Shown: positions 1-6,621 of the stretch, in pieces
Numbering within the stretch: the stretch's first letter is position 1
Layout: each line of letters starts with the position of its first letter
Assembly (NCBI GenBank): GCA_003505715.1
Contig: DNXU01000322.1
Location: 8,034 to 19,521, forward strand
Direction: 5' to 3'
Origin: Cyanobacteria bacterium UBA8803
GTDB lineage: Bacteria > Cyanobacteriota > Cyanobacteriia > Cyanobacteriales > Coleofasciculaceae
Length of the DNA stretch: 11,488 nucleotides
Made by a program: the position numbers and the translations under genes
The notes under the pieces: generated by a model
The model's database searches: none
What the model saw: only the letters and a program-made list of their open reading frames with translations
What the model was told of the DNA's origin: nothing

Positions 1-26
1 TCATCCCTCATCCCTCCCCCCTCCCC
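1..26. repeat. Heptamer tandem repeat (TCATCCC type) at window edge
   Basis: The window opens with two exact TCATCCC units (1-7 and 8-14), followed by a degenerate TCCCCCC unit and a partial one. The motif is the reverse complement of the GGATGAG heptamers at 8753-8794, so the two tracts belong to one family. Short tandem heptamers of this kind are known from cyanobacterial intergenic DNA as STRR sequences. The array may continue to the left of the window. Confidence 0.7.
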
Positions 27-153
27 TACTTCCATAAGTATTTATTCTTATCAATGGTGAAGATTTGGTATAGGTCTAACTTTAATCTTCTCAAAGCTTC
101 ATGCAACTTAATAGAATGTAACTGTCGGCAACGATAGGTATATATTCTCACTA

Positions 154-1719
154 ATGATTAATCCTCAGTTTCCCTGGATAACCACTATTATTCTGTTACC
201 CCTACTGGCATCCTTAGCAATTCCCTTCATTCCTGACAAAGAGGGCAAAACTGTTCGCTGGTATGCTCTTGGGGTCGGCATTATTGACTTCCTCCTAACG
301 CTCTACACCTTTTCCCAGCATTACGATTTACAAAACTCTACATTACAACTGGTTGAAACTTATCCCTGGATACCACAACTCGGTTTGAGTTGGTCGGTGG
401 CAGTCGATGGTCTATCGATGCCGCTGGTGGTTTTAACATGCTTCGTAACCACCTTAGCCATCATGGCTTCCTGGAAAGTCAATCGTAAACCTCGGTTGTT
501 TTACGCCCTGATGCTGGTGATGTACAGCGCCCAGATTGGCGTCTTCGCGGCACAGGATTTGCTGTTGTTCTTCTTAATGTGGGAATTGGAATTGGTGCCA
601 GTGTACCTGCTGATTGCCATCTGGGGTGGTGAAAAGCGCCTCTATGCAGCCACCAAGTTTATTCTCTACACGGCAGCAGGTTCGATCTTTATCCTGGTAG
701 CAGGGTTAGCGATGGCATTCTACGGAGATACGCTGACCTTTGATATGCAGCAGTTAGCCCAAAAGCATTACCCCATCAGCTTGGAACTGCTTCTGTATGC
801 AGGCTTCTTGATTTCCTTCGGGGTGAAACTGCCAATTTTCCCCTTGCATACTTGGCTACCTTTCGCCCACAGCCAAGCCTCTGCTCCCGTTTCGATGATT
901 CTAGCTGGGGTGTTGTTGAAGATGGGGGGCTATGGGTTAATTCGGATGAATATAGAAATGCTGCCCAACGCCCACATTCTTTTTGCTCCAATACTGGTAG
1001 TTCTGGGGGTCGTTAACATCGTCTATGGAGGTTTGATGGCCTTTTCTCAAGAAAACCTCAAGCGGCGACTCGCTTATTCTTCAATTTCCCACATGGGTTT
1101 TGTTCTCCTCGGTATTGCCTCCTTTAGTGAGTTGGGGATGAACGGTGCCATGTTACAGATGATTTCCCACGGGTTAATTGCCGCAGCGCTGTTCTTCCTC
1201 TCCGGTGTCACCTACGATCGCACTCATACTCTAGAAATGGCAAAAATGGGTGGACTTGCCCAAGCTATGCCCAAAGTGTTTGCCCTGTTTACGGTAGGTG
1301 CAATGGCTTCTCTCGCCTTACCTGGAATGAGCGGTTTTGTGGGAGAGTTATCGGTTTTCCTAGGAGTTGCCACTAGCGATGCTTACAGTTCGATCTTCAA
1401 GGTAGTCATGGTGTTCTTAGCCGCAGTGGGATTAATCGTCACTCCGATTTATCTCCTCTCCATGCTGCGCCAAGTTTTCTACGGCAAGTTTAATTCCGAA
1501 CTCAAAATTCAGAAATACCTAATTGATGCCAACCCTCGCGAAATTTTTATTACTCTCTGTTTGTTGGTGCCCATTATCGGGATTGGTTTATATCCGAAGA
1601 TGGTAACCCAAACCTACGATGTGAAGACGGTAGCTGTTACCACTGAGGTTCGTCAAGCGCTACCGATGATTGCCCAAGAGCGCTCTAACTTATTGAGTGA
1701 ATTGACTCGCCCGCTCTAG
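154..1719 (+). CDS. ndhD: NAD(P)H-quinone oxidoreductase subunit 4 (NdhD, D1/D2 type)
   Basis: This encodes a 521-residue antiporter-like proton-pumping subunit of the cyanobacterial NDH-1 complex in the thylakoid membrane, used in respiration and cyclic electron flow around photosystem I. It is hydrophobic throughout, with about 14 predicted membrane segments. Conserved charged residues of the family are visible. Glu144 in WELELVP corresponds to NuoM Glu144, Lys225 and His232 lie in [14 protein letters not shown], Lys256 in LLKMGGYG, and Glu398 in GMSGFVGE. The N-terminus ([11 protein letters not shown], then [21 protein letters not shown]) resembles NdhD1/NdhD2 rather than the CO2-uptake NdhD3/NdhD4, but this is judged from memory. 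The length is normal for the family. The ATG at 154 puts FPW close to the N-terminus, as is usual; there is no clear Shine-Dalgarno sequence. No other ndh gene is in the window, so it is either monocistronic or the last gene of a unit starting upstream. Confidence 0.96.
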   Translation: MINPQFPWITTIILLPLLASLAIPFIPDKEGKTVRWYALGVGIIDFLLTLYTFSQHYDLQNSTLQLVETYPWIPQLGLSWSVAVDGLSMPLVVLTCFVTTLAIMASWKVNRKPRLFYALMLVMYSAQIGVFAAQDLLLFFLMWELELVPVYLLIAIWGGEKRLYAATKFILYTAAGSIFILVAGLAMAFYGDTLTFDMQQLAQKHYPISLELLLYAGFLISFGVKLPIFPLHTWLPFAHSQASAPVSMILAGVLLKMGGYGLIRMNIEMLPNAHILFAPILVVLGVVNIVYGGLMAFSQENLKRRLAYSSISHMGFVLLGIASFSELGMNGAMLQMISHGLIAAALFFLSGVTYDRTHTLEMAKMGGLAQAMPKVFALFTVGAMASLALPGMSGFVGELSVFLGVATSDAYSSIFKVVMVFLAAVGLIVTPIYLLSMLRQVFYGKFNSELKIQKYLIDANPREIFITLCLLVPIIGIGLYPKMVTQTYDVKTVAVTTEVRQALPMIAQERSNLLSELTRPL

Positions 1720-1752
1720 GGATTTGGTTTACCTTTAAGCTGAACCCCATCC

Positions 1753-1810
1753 AGGGCGACCCAATAAATTCTATTCATGTCTACCTAATTCCAAACAGCG
1801 GGTCGCCCCT
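1753..1810. repeat. Dispersed palindromic repeat (GGGCGACCC ends)
   Basis: The arms AGGGCGACCC (1753-1762) and GGGTCGCCCCT (1800-1810) are inverted copies with a one-base indel, separated by 37 AT-rich bases. There is no T-run after the right arm, so it does not look like an intrinsic terminator of ndhD, although it lies 33 bases after the stop codon. It resembles the small GC-armed dispersed repeats common between genes in filamentous cyanobacteria. I could not check its copy number. Confidence 0.6.
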
Positions 1811-1861
1811 ACAAAAGATCAAGCTAGATAATATATTTACATATCAAATAAAATAATATAT

Positions 1862-1962
1862 AGGGCTTACGCACATGCCATCATTTTGCCCCCCCAACCC
1901 CCCAACCTTGGGGGGAGTTACCCCCAGATTTAATTGGCTCAGGGGAATTTCGCGTAAGTCCT
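1862..1962. mobile_element. MITE-like element, 101 bp, with 11-bp terminal inverted repeats
   Basis: The left end AGGGCTTACGC (1862-1872) and right end GCGTAAGTCCT (1952-1962) are inverted copies with one mismatch. The inside is non-coding and contains a C-run followed by a tight hairpin, CCCCCCAA / TTGGGGGG (1898-1905 and 1908-1915). The flanks on both sides are alternating TA, so a target duplication cannot be resolved. Size, ends and lack of an ORF fit a miniature inverted-repeat transposable element mobilised by a transposase encoded elsewhere. The whole 1720-2005 gap is this element, the palindrome before it and AT-rich DNA. Confidence 0.65.
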
Positions 1963-1991
1963 GATATATATAGATGGAGAGGAATAATTCT

Positions 1992-1997
1992 TATAAT
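1992..1997 (+). promoter_or_regulatory. Candidate -10 box for the coiled-coil gene
   Basis: A perfect TATAAT lies 8 bases before the ATG at 2006 and just downstream of the MITE-like element. If used, transcription would start near 2004, giving an almost leaderless message or favouring the second ATG at 2018. No convincing -35 box is seen at the usual distance. The site could equally be chance in AT-rich DNA. Confidence 0.3.
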
Positions 1998-2005
1998 TTA
2001 GGTAC

Positions 2006-2524
2006 ATGGTATTAAAAATGGATCGGATACAGGCAGAAATTGAGGCCATTTGCACTCAGATCGCAGTATTGCGGAATGAACGGGATACTCTCAAAGTGCA
2101 AGAAATCCTGCCAGAAAATGAATCACCAGAAGCGATCGCGGAAGCTTATCGCCGCCAAGCGAGGGCAGCGGTACAGGTATCGGCAGAAATTCAGGGCATT
2201 GATAATGCTATTGCAGCGTTGCAAACTCAGCTAAAGCAGAAACAACAGGAATTACAGCCTTTGCCAGAACCCAAGCAACCCCTAACTTTGGCAGAACAGG
2301 TAGAACAGGTAACCCAGCAGGCTTACGACCATGCTGAGAGAATTAACGAACTAGCAGCGGAACTCATCGAGGAACTCAGGGCGTTAAAAGCGATCGCCCA
2401 TGATTTGAGTCCGAGTTATTGGCAGTTACATCACAAGCCCTTTGTGACGGGGTTTAAGGGGGCTGCCGTTCCTTACGTGCGATCCGATAGCGGTGTTTTG
2501 ATGATTTCTAAGTTGATTGTGTAA
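2006..2524 (+). CDS. Hypothetical coiled-coil protein, 172 aa
   Basis: I do not recognise this protein. It is soluble, with no signal peptide or membrane segment, and rich in Gln, Glu, Ala and Leu. Heptad-like helices cover roughly residues 5-32, 55-86 and 95-132, with a Pro-rich break (LPEPKQP) at about 86-92. The last 40 residues differ in character: aromatic and Gly-containing, beginning SYWQLHHKPFVTGFKGAAVPYV, which suggests a small folded tail. Two in-frame starts exist, ATG at 2006 and ATG at 2018 (second Met in MVLKMDRI). Neither has a strong ribosome-binding site and the later one is plausible. Two HIP1 octamers (2132, 2390) lie inside it, so its sequence looks native to the genome. 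A role as a structural or adaptor protein would be a guess. Confidence 0.75.
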   Translation: MVLKMDRIQAEIEAICTQIAVLRNERDTLKVQEILPENESPEAIAEAYRRQARAAVQVSAEIQGIDNAIAALQTQLKQKQQELQPLPEPKQPLTLAEQVEQVTQQAYDHAERINELAAELIEELRALKAIAHDLSPSYWQLHHKPFVTGFKGAAVPYVRSDSGVLMISKLIV

Positions 2525-2567
2525 TGTTTAAAAAACGGCCAACATTCTGACGTATATCTTAGACTAT

Positions 2568-2600
2568 TAAAGAGTAAGGCAGCAGAACCCAGACTCTTTA
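2568..2600 (+). terminator. Weak hairpin after the coiled-coil gene
   Basis: TAAAGAGT (2568-2575) pairs with ACTCTTTA (2593-2600) across a 17-base loop. It is AT-rich and lacks a proper T-run, so as a terminator it is weak. It could instead lie in the leader of the next gene, which starts at 2625. Confidence 0.2.
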
Positions 2601-2624
2601 TTCCCCTTAGAGATCAAAGTTTTC

Positions 2625-2858
2625 ATGAAAACCAAATTATCCTTAGCAGCTGTCCTATCCGTCACCGCGATCGCTAGTGGTGTTTTGTTGAGTTCGGCCA
2701 CTTCAGCTCAACCCTGCATGATGCAAGACTCTTATAAGTATCAGGAAACCTACGACCAACCCAATTGGTTGCAATCTCCCTTAGCAGCTCTAATTACATT
2801 GCCGGGAATTGCGCTAGCAACCGCACTGTCTTTAAGAGGTCGTTCTTACGAAGGATAA
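2625..2858 (+). CDS. Small exported or membrane-anchored peptide, 77 aa
   Basis: I do not recognise this peptide. The N-terminus is a classic Sec signal: basic MKTK, then a hydrophobic core (LSLAAVLSVTAIASGVLL), then an Ala-x-Ala-like cleavage region ending TSA before Gln29. The mature part is short: a polar, Tyr- and Gln-rich stretch with one Cys (Cys31), then a hydrophobic segment at about 52-70 (SPLAALITLPGIALATALS) and a basic tail RGRSYEG. It may therefore be a tiny thylakoid- or plasma-membrane peptide exposed to the lumen or periplasm. A HIP1 octamer at 2667-2674 lies in the signal-peptide region. The gene ends only about 30 bases before the first hairpin of the IS remnant, so its C-terminal codons could have been altered by the insertion. 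Confidence 0.65.
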   Translation: MKTKLSLAAVLSVTAIASGVLLSSATSAQPCMMQDSYKYQETYDQPNWLQSPLAALITLPGIALATALSLRGRSYEG

Positions 2859-2887
2859 ATCCCATCGAATGAGTCGTAAGGGTAGTG

Positions 2888-2912
2888 CGACCATAGCCGA
2901 TAGGCTTGGTCG
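2888..2912 (+). repeat. Putative left-end hairpin of the IS remnant
   Basis: The outer stem CGACCA (2888-2893) pairs with TGGTCG (2907-2912). T2894 is bulged. The inner stem AGCC (2895-2898) pairs with GGCT (2903-2906), closing a GATA loop. The design is the same as that of the right-end hairpin: stem, one unpaired T on the 5' arm, short inner stem, GAYA tetraloop. TnpA (HUH Y1) transposases of IS608 type recognise hairpins with an extrahelical T. The primary sequence differs from the right end, which is why this is a proposal. Confidence 0.55.
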
Positions 2913-3508
2913 TAGGGGAATTACTACAGATACTAAGCGTCTGGACTATCGCTGATGTTATTGCCTTCGAGGACTTAAATGTCAAGGCAATGATTAAGCG
3001 GTGTAAGCCTAAGAAGGACGAGGAGACTGGGAGATACTTCAGGAATGGGCAGAGTCGCAAAGCTGGACTAAACAAAGCAATAGCTGATGCCTCGTGGAAT
3101 GCTTTACGACTCAAGACTCAGCACCAAGCCTCAAAACTGGGGAATCGAGTTGTTGTAGTCAATCCCAGACATACCTCTCAGCAATGCTCATGCTGCGGGT
3201 ACATTAGTCCCAAAAACCGGGACAAAGAAAAGTTTCTGTGCGAATCATGCAATCACTACGCTGACGCAGATGTAGACGGAGCTGTAGTGATTGCTCAAAG
3301 AGCGCACTCTCATCTTGGAATAGCTTCTCTACGGGTGGTCAGCCCGAAAGTCATGCCTGTTCCTGAATTAACAGGAACTCCTAAAAGGAAGGAGACATCG
3401 CTGCCGTTGGGCGGGGAGCCTAGGAACCTAACCACAAAGGAAGAATATGTGCAACTTTCACTGTTCGATGACCTTTCTGGGGAATCCCCCACTATACCGA
3501 CAGGTTAG
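2906..3508 (+). pseudogene. tnpB: TnpB (IS605 OrfB) C-terminal fragment, N-terminal half deleted
   Basis: Normal TnpB is about 400 residues; only some 190 C-terminal residues remain. Counting from the TTG at 2906, which is an arbitrary frame entry because an in-frame TAG lies at 2894 and no ATG precedes it, Glu22 in IAFEDLNVK is the RuvC-II acidic residue. The OrfB zinc ribbon is CSCC (Cys94, Cys97) with CESC (Cys112, Cys115). The RuvC-III region reads YADADVDGA, with Asp122 as the likely catalytic Asp. The RuvC-I Asp and the guide/DNA-recognition N-terminus are missing, so RNA-guided nuclease activity is not expected. The tail (140-200) is variable and ends in the right-end hairpin, which contains the TAG stop. 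Its stop overlaps the convergent kinase gene by 4 bases. Recent origin is suggested by the intact remaining frame. Confidence 0.9.
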
Positions 3509-3524
3509 TGGGGGAGGATGTCAA
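3380..3524 (+). ncRNA. Possible relic omega-RNA (reRNA) overlapping tnpB 3' end
   Basis: In TnpB systems the guide RNA scaffold overlaps the 3' end of tnpB and the right end, and the guide begins just outside the element. That layout is preserved here, with the element tip at TCAA (3521-3524). A transcript reading out would carry a guide starting at 3525, antisense to the end of the kinase gene. The 5' boundary given is only approximate. With TnpB truncated, function would need a TnpB in trans. Confidence 0.3.
3486..3514 (+). repeat. Right-end hairpin of the IS remnant with bulged T
   Basis: CCCCCACTA (3486-3494) pairs perfectly with TAGTGGGGG (3506-3514). T3495 is bulged. ACC (3496-3498) pairs with GGT (3503-3505) around a GACA loop. 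The tnpB TAG (3506-3508) and, on the other strand, the kinase TAA (3505-3507) both lie in the hairpin. The hairpin could also act as a bidirectional transcription barrier between the convergent genes, but there is no T-run. Confidence 0.85.
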
Positions 3525-5409
3525 CTTTATTCCCACTACGACGCACGGAACATCTAGGAGCAATATACCAAGCACCACCAACATTACCACTTAAATCACA
3601 CTGTTCAATCGGCCCTGCGCCGTTGGACTCTACATATATACCCTGTTCCTGGTTGCGATGGATATGGCAGTGCCGAATTATGGCATTACTGCCATTTTTA
3701 ATCCTTACCCCTGTACTGCTGTTGCCAAAGATGTCAGAGTCTTCTATCGTGGCCTCACTCTGATTACCGATCAATACCCCGTCTTTTTTCATGCCATGAA
3801 TCTGGCAGCGTCGCAGGGTGGGGTTGCTGCCTTTGAGGATCTGTACCCCGATCTGATGACCGAAGATATCGCAGTTTTCTATAAGTCCCCTGCCGTTGTG
3901 ACTGACTAGAATGCCATATTTTGACCCCTCGTTCAGTTGGCAGCCACGAATTTGGGGATCGGCTACAGCAGTGCGAACGTAGATACAAGCAATCCCGGTA
4001 GAAGTGATGTGGCAATTTTCGAGAATTAACTGACCTTGGGGAATTGCGATCGCGTAAGGCTTCAGCCAAGCTTCACCTACCAAACGACCGATCAAGTCAG
4101 CCTTTTGCAAGTTACTCCAATCCTGGTGACGCAAGGTGAGACCTGCTACAACGGCCTTTTCAGTTTGCATCGTGATGCAGGGTTGGAATTTACTCTCGAT
4201 AATAATATCCTCTCGTTCCCCATCCCCCACAATCTCTACAACCTGATCAATTAAAAGACTTTCCCGGTAAAAACCCGGACGCACCAGAATGCGAGTATCG
4301 GGTTGGGCGTTGGCGATCGCTTCTTGAATAGTTCTATAACTTGCTGCACCCATTTTGGCGACTACTACTTCGGCTTTGGTAGGATGGGTGGCAACCTTGG
4401 GTGGCGTGGGTGAGGTGGGGGAAATCACAGCTGCTTGCAAGTCGTCAAGTACCTCAGCAACCGATTGATAGCGCCGACTAGTAGCTCCTTCTAACATTTT
4501 GTCCAGCAGGCGACTCACAGCATCGTTGACTGGTTGTTTCAGGTAATCTCGCCACACCCAAACCCCTTCGTCAAAGGAATACAAATCAAAGGGATCTTTC
4601 TGGGTGAGGAGATGGATGCAGGTAACGCCAAGACTATATATATCGCTGGCAAAAACGGCTTTGCCAGCAGCTTGTTCGGGAGCAGTATACCCGGCACTGC
4701 CAATCACAGTTCCGGTAACTGATAAAGCAGTTCGGGGAGCTAACTTAGATGCCCCAAAATCAACTAATACCAGTTGGCCTATCCTGGCTGGTAGGGAGGC
4801 AGGCAGAGGATTGCTTTTAATGCTAACTTGAGATGAATCCCCTTCTAACTCCTCTGTGTTAGTCGGCGGCATCAAGGTCGGTAGAGAGGATGGGCGTTGG
4901 ATTATATTCTCTGGTTTAATATCCCGGTGGATCACCTGTTGGTTATGGATAAACTGCAAGACAGGTAGCAAACCTTGGAGGAGTTCTAGGATCTGGTTTT
5001 CAGCGAACGGGCCATTTTGGGCGAGTTTCTCGGCTAAGTTTTGCCCCTCAATAAACTCTTGCACCAAATATTGACTGCCGTTTTCCTCGAAATGGGCTAG
5101 CAGTTCGGGAATTTGGGGATGTTTGCCCAACTCATCCAAGCGCACGGCTTCTTTTTCAAAGAGTTCAGCAATTTTCTGGGCATTTTGATGGCCTTGGGCT
5201 TGCGGGAAAAACTGCTTGATGACGCAGCGGGATTTAGATGGTTTGTACTCATCAACGGCCAAGAAGGTTCTGCCAAAACCGCCTTGACCGATTTGTTGGA
5301 TTGCCCAGTAGCGATCGCCTAAGAGCAGTTTTGCCCCACAACTTTGGCAAAACCTTGTCCCGTTTTGGTTTTGGGGATTCTGGCAGGCAAGGTTGAGGCA
5401 GTAACTCAT
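3505..5409 (-). CDS. Ser/Thr protein kinase: zinc ribbon, kinase, right-handed beta-helix
   Basis: This is a 634-residue cytosolic signalling kinase of the Hanks type. It begins with a zinc ribbon (Cys4, Cys9, Cys21, Cys24), as in many cyanobacterial kinases. The kinase domain spans about 35-330: Gly-loop GQGGFG (41-46), Lys65 in VIKQF, catalytic HRDIKPEN (161-168, Asp163), VDFG (Asp217) and YTAPE (241-245). Between HRD and DFG lies an unusual insert of about 35 polar residues. All catalytic residues are present. A Pro/Thr linker (331-345) leads to a parallel beta-helix from about 352 (SYRTIQEAIANAQ, LVRPGFYRE) to 625, with repeated GI/GV and C-x-I/L strand turns such as GCQLNEGSKYGI, NCDIFGHQIGV and RCQIHGMKKDGV. 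There is no transmembrane segment, unlike many PASTA-type kinases. The last codons (VDILPH, then TAA in the right-end hairpin) come from the adjacent IS end, so the natural C-terminus is lost. Substrates are unknown; the helix may bind a ligand or partner. Confidence 0.93.
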   Translation of the reverse strand: MSYCLNLACQNPQNQNGTRFCQSCGAKLLLGDRYWAIQQIGQGGFGRTFLAVDEYKPSKSRCVIKQFFPQAQGHQNAQKIAELFEKEAVRLDELGKHPQIPELLAHFEENGSQYLVQEFIEGQNLAEKLAQNGPFAENQILELLQGLLPVLQFIHNQQVIHRDIKPENIIQRPSSLPTLMPPTNTEELEGDSSQVSIKSNPLPASLPARIGQLVLVDFGASKLAPRTALSVTGTVIGSAGYTAPEQAAGKAVFASDIYSLGVTCIHLLTQKDPFDLYSFDEGVWVWRDYLKQPVNDAVSRLLDKMLEGATSRRYQSVAEVLDDLQAAVISPTSPTPPKVATHPTKAEVVVAKMGAASYRTIQEAIANAQPDTRILVRPGFYRESLLIDQVVEIVGDGEREDIIIESKFQPCITMQTEKAVVAGLTLRHQDWSNLQKADLIGRLVGEAWLKPYAIAIPQGQLILENCHITSTGIACIYVRTAVADPQIRGCQLNEGSKYGILVSHNGRGLIENCDIFGHQIGVQILKGSNPTLRRCQIHGMKKDGVLIGNQSEATIEDSDIFGNSSTGVRIKNGSNAIIRHCHIHRNQEQGIYVESNGAGPIEQCDLSGNVGGAWYIAPRCSVRRSGNKVDILPH

Positions 5410-5454
5410 TTCAAGTAAGGAGCGAGCAAGCAGTCGATCCCAATCGTAACAGGT

Positions 5455-5485
5455 TTGTTGTTGGTTGTTGGTTGTTGGTTGTTTG
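5455..5485. repeat. TTGTTGG heptamer tract
   Basis: Three exact TTGTTGG units (5458-5478) plus a degenerate fourth lie in the upstream region of the kinase gene. The unit is identical to that of the nine-unit array at 11400-11462, so the same repeat family precedes two different genes. Confidence 0.75.
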
Positions 5486-5559
5486 GGGTTTGCGGTTATA
5501 TAATACCAAATCCGGGTTTGGGATGAGGGGGTGAGGGAGTGTTCGGTTAAACACCAATA

Positions 5560-5609
5560 ATATCTGTCGGGGCGGGTTTAGCGACTAATATTTTGGGTTT
5601 CACAGATAT
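5560..5609. repeat. Dispersed repeat with GC-rich core between 8-bp inverted arms
   Basis: ATATCTGT (5560-5567) and ACAGATAT (5602-5609) are perfect inverted arms. Directly inside the left arm is CGGGGCGGGTTTAG (5568-5581). The same 14-mer occurs inverted at 8964-8977, and a close variant lies at about 10660-10676. It lies in the 247-base gap between ilvE and the kinase gene. Confidence 0.65.
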
Positions 5610-5612
5610 ACT

Positions 5613-5642
5613 AGGGTGCGTTAGCAGAATGTAACGCACCCT
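5613..5642. repeat. Hairpin repeat AGGGTGCGTTA / TAACGCACCCT after ilvE
   Basis: The stem is 11 bp and perfect with an 8-base loop, 14 bases downstream of the ilvE stop on the minus strand. There is no T-run beyond the stem in that direction, so termination is doubtful. The GTGCGTTA...TAACGCAC unit resembles a palindromic repeat widely scattered in cyanobacterial intergenic DNA, from general knowledge and not checked here. Confidence 0.7.
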
Positions 5643-5656
5643 ACATATAATATTCC

Positions 5657-6571
5657 CTATTCTTTCGGAATACTATAAACCCAGTCTTGGTAATTGGGGT
5701 CTCGGTTTTCGGTAATGGTGATGAGTTTATCTCTCAGTTTTTCGGTGATGGGTCGGTGAGTTGGTAATTGGTAATTTTCAATTCGTTTGACCGGAGTAAT
5801 CTTGGCCGCCGTTCCACTGAGAAAAACCTCATCAGCAATAAACAGTTCCGATTTATCAATTGGGCGTTCTACTGTGGGAATTCCTAAGTCCTGCGCCAGG
5901 GTCAGAATGCTATCTCTGGTGATACCTTCTAAAATATCTTGGTCAAATCCCGGCGTAATTAATTGCCCATTTCTGACCATAAAGATATTCATGCCCGAAG
6001 CTTCACAAATTTTCCCTTGGGAGTTCATTAAAATCGCTTCATCAAAACCCGATTCTACGGCTTCAGTTTTGGCTAAAGACGAGGTAATATAAGCTCCACT
6101 CACCTTACCTCTCAAGGGGAGGCTGCGGTCTTCTTGCCGATACCAAGAACTAATGCGGCAGCTGACACCCTCGGGGGATAAATAGTCTCCTAATTCTAAT
6201 CCATAAACGAAAAAATCTTTCTTTATATTATGTAGCCTAGGGGCAATTCCCAAATCTGAAGTGTAGACAAATGGGCGGATATAAAATGATGTATTTACAT
6301 TATTCCTTTTAACAAATTCAACGATAATATCCTGAAGTTTATCAGCAGGCAAATCGTAATGTAAAAATTTGGCACTGTTACTCAAGCGCTGACAATGACG
6401 GTCTAATCGAAATAGCAAAACCTGCTGGGGATTTTGGGGGTCTAAAATACCGCGCAATCCCCCAAAAGCCCCTGTACCATAGTGCAAAGCATGAGTAGCA
6501 ATGGAAATCTTGGCTTCCTCAAAGGGTATAAATTGGTTTTGGAAGTAAACAATGGGCAGAAAATTATGCAT
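5657..6571 (-). CDS. ilvE: Branched-chain-amino-acid aminotransferase
   Basis: This is a PLP-dependent fold-type IV transaminase (class IV, EC 2.6.1.42). It interconverts Leu, Ile and Val with their 2-oxo acids using 2-oxoglutarate/Glu, in the cytosol, at the last step of branched-chain amino-acid synthesis. With the start chosen here the protein has 304 residues, normal for IlvE. ATHALHYGTGAFGGLR (25-40) is the N-terminal family motif, and Lys156 in RGKVSGAY is the likely Schiff-base lysine. Glu190 in ICEASGMNIF, LEGITRDS (214-221) and SGTAAKITPV (252-261) complete the cofactor-binding set. The ATG at 6571 is preferred to an upstream ATG at 6640. The extra 23 residues (MGSGKWGKNG...) are encoded partly by a heptamer repeat and are not family-like, whereas AGAGA lies about 7 bases before the ATG at 6571. 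It follows the M61 gene by 80 bases on the same strand, so co-transcription is possible. Confidence 0.95.
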   Translation of the reverse strand: MHNFLPIVYFQNQFIPFEEAKISIATHALHYGTGAFGGLRGILDPQNPQQVLLFRLDRHCQRLSNSAKFLHYDLPADKLQDIIVEFVKRNNVNTSFYIRPFVYTSDLGIAPRLHNIKKDFFVYGLELGDYLSPEGVSCRISSWYRQEDRSLPLRGKVSGAYITSSLAKTEAVESGFDEAILMNSQGKICEASGMNIFMVRNGQLITPGFDQDILEGITRDSILTLAQDLGIPTVERPIDKSELFIADEVFLSGTAAKITPVKRIENYQLPTHRPITEKLRDKLITITENRDPNYQDWVYSIPKE

Positions 6572-6621
6572 AATAGTTCTCTTGAACCTAGGGTCATAGA
6601 TTGTACTATAGCCATTCTTGC

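Larger units (their letters stand above)
2870..3524 (+). mobile_element. IS200/IS605-type remnant (internally deleted, both end hairpins present)
   Basis: The right end is well supported. It has a 12-bp hairpin with one bulged T (3486-3514), the tetranucleotide GAAT immediately 5' of the hairpin (3482-3485), and TCAA at 3521-3524. The spacing matches the guide (GAAT) and right cleavage (TCAA) sites described for IS608. The left end is inferred from a second hairpin of the same design (2888-2912), so the exact left tip, given here as 2870, is uncertain by about 20 bases. Between the hairpins only the C-terminal half of tnpB survives. There is no tnpA and no tnpB N-terminus, so the copy cannot move without help from elsewhere. 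No HIP1 octamer occurs within it. Confidence 0.7.

Noticed and set aside
776..991. 71-residue minus-strand frame inside ndhD
   Set aside because: It lies wholly within a confidently identified gene, has low-complexity Arg/Ser composition and no homology-like features; a shadow frame.
2794..3114. 106-residue minus-strand frame over the IS remnant
   Set aside because: It is antisense to the tnpB fragment, which has clear zinc-ribbon and RuvC motifs; no motif of its own.
5613..5642. Strong hairpin as intrinsic terminator of ilvE
   Set aside because: No T-run follows on the minus strand and the unit looks like a scattered palindromic repeat.
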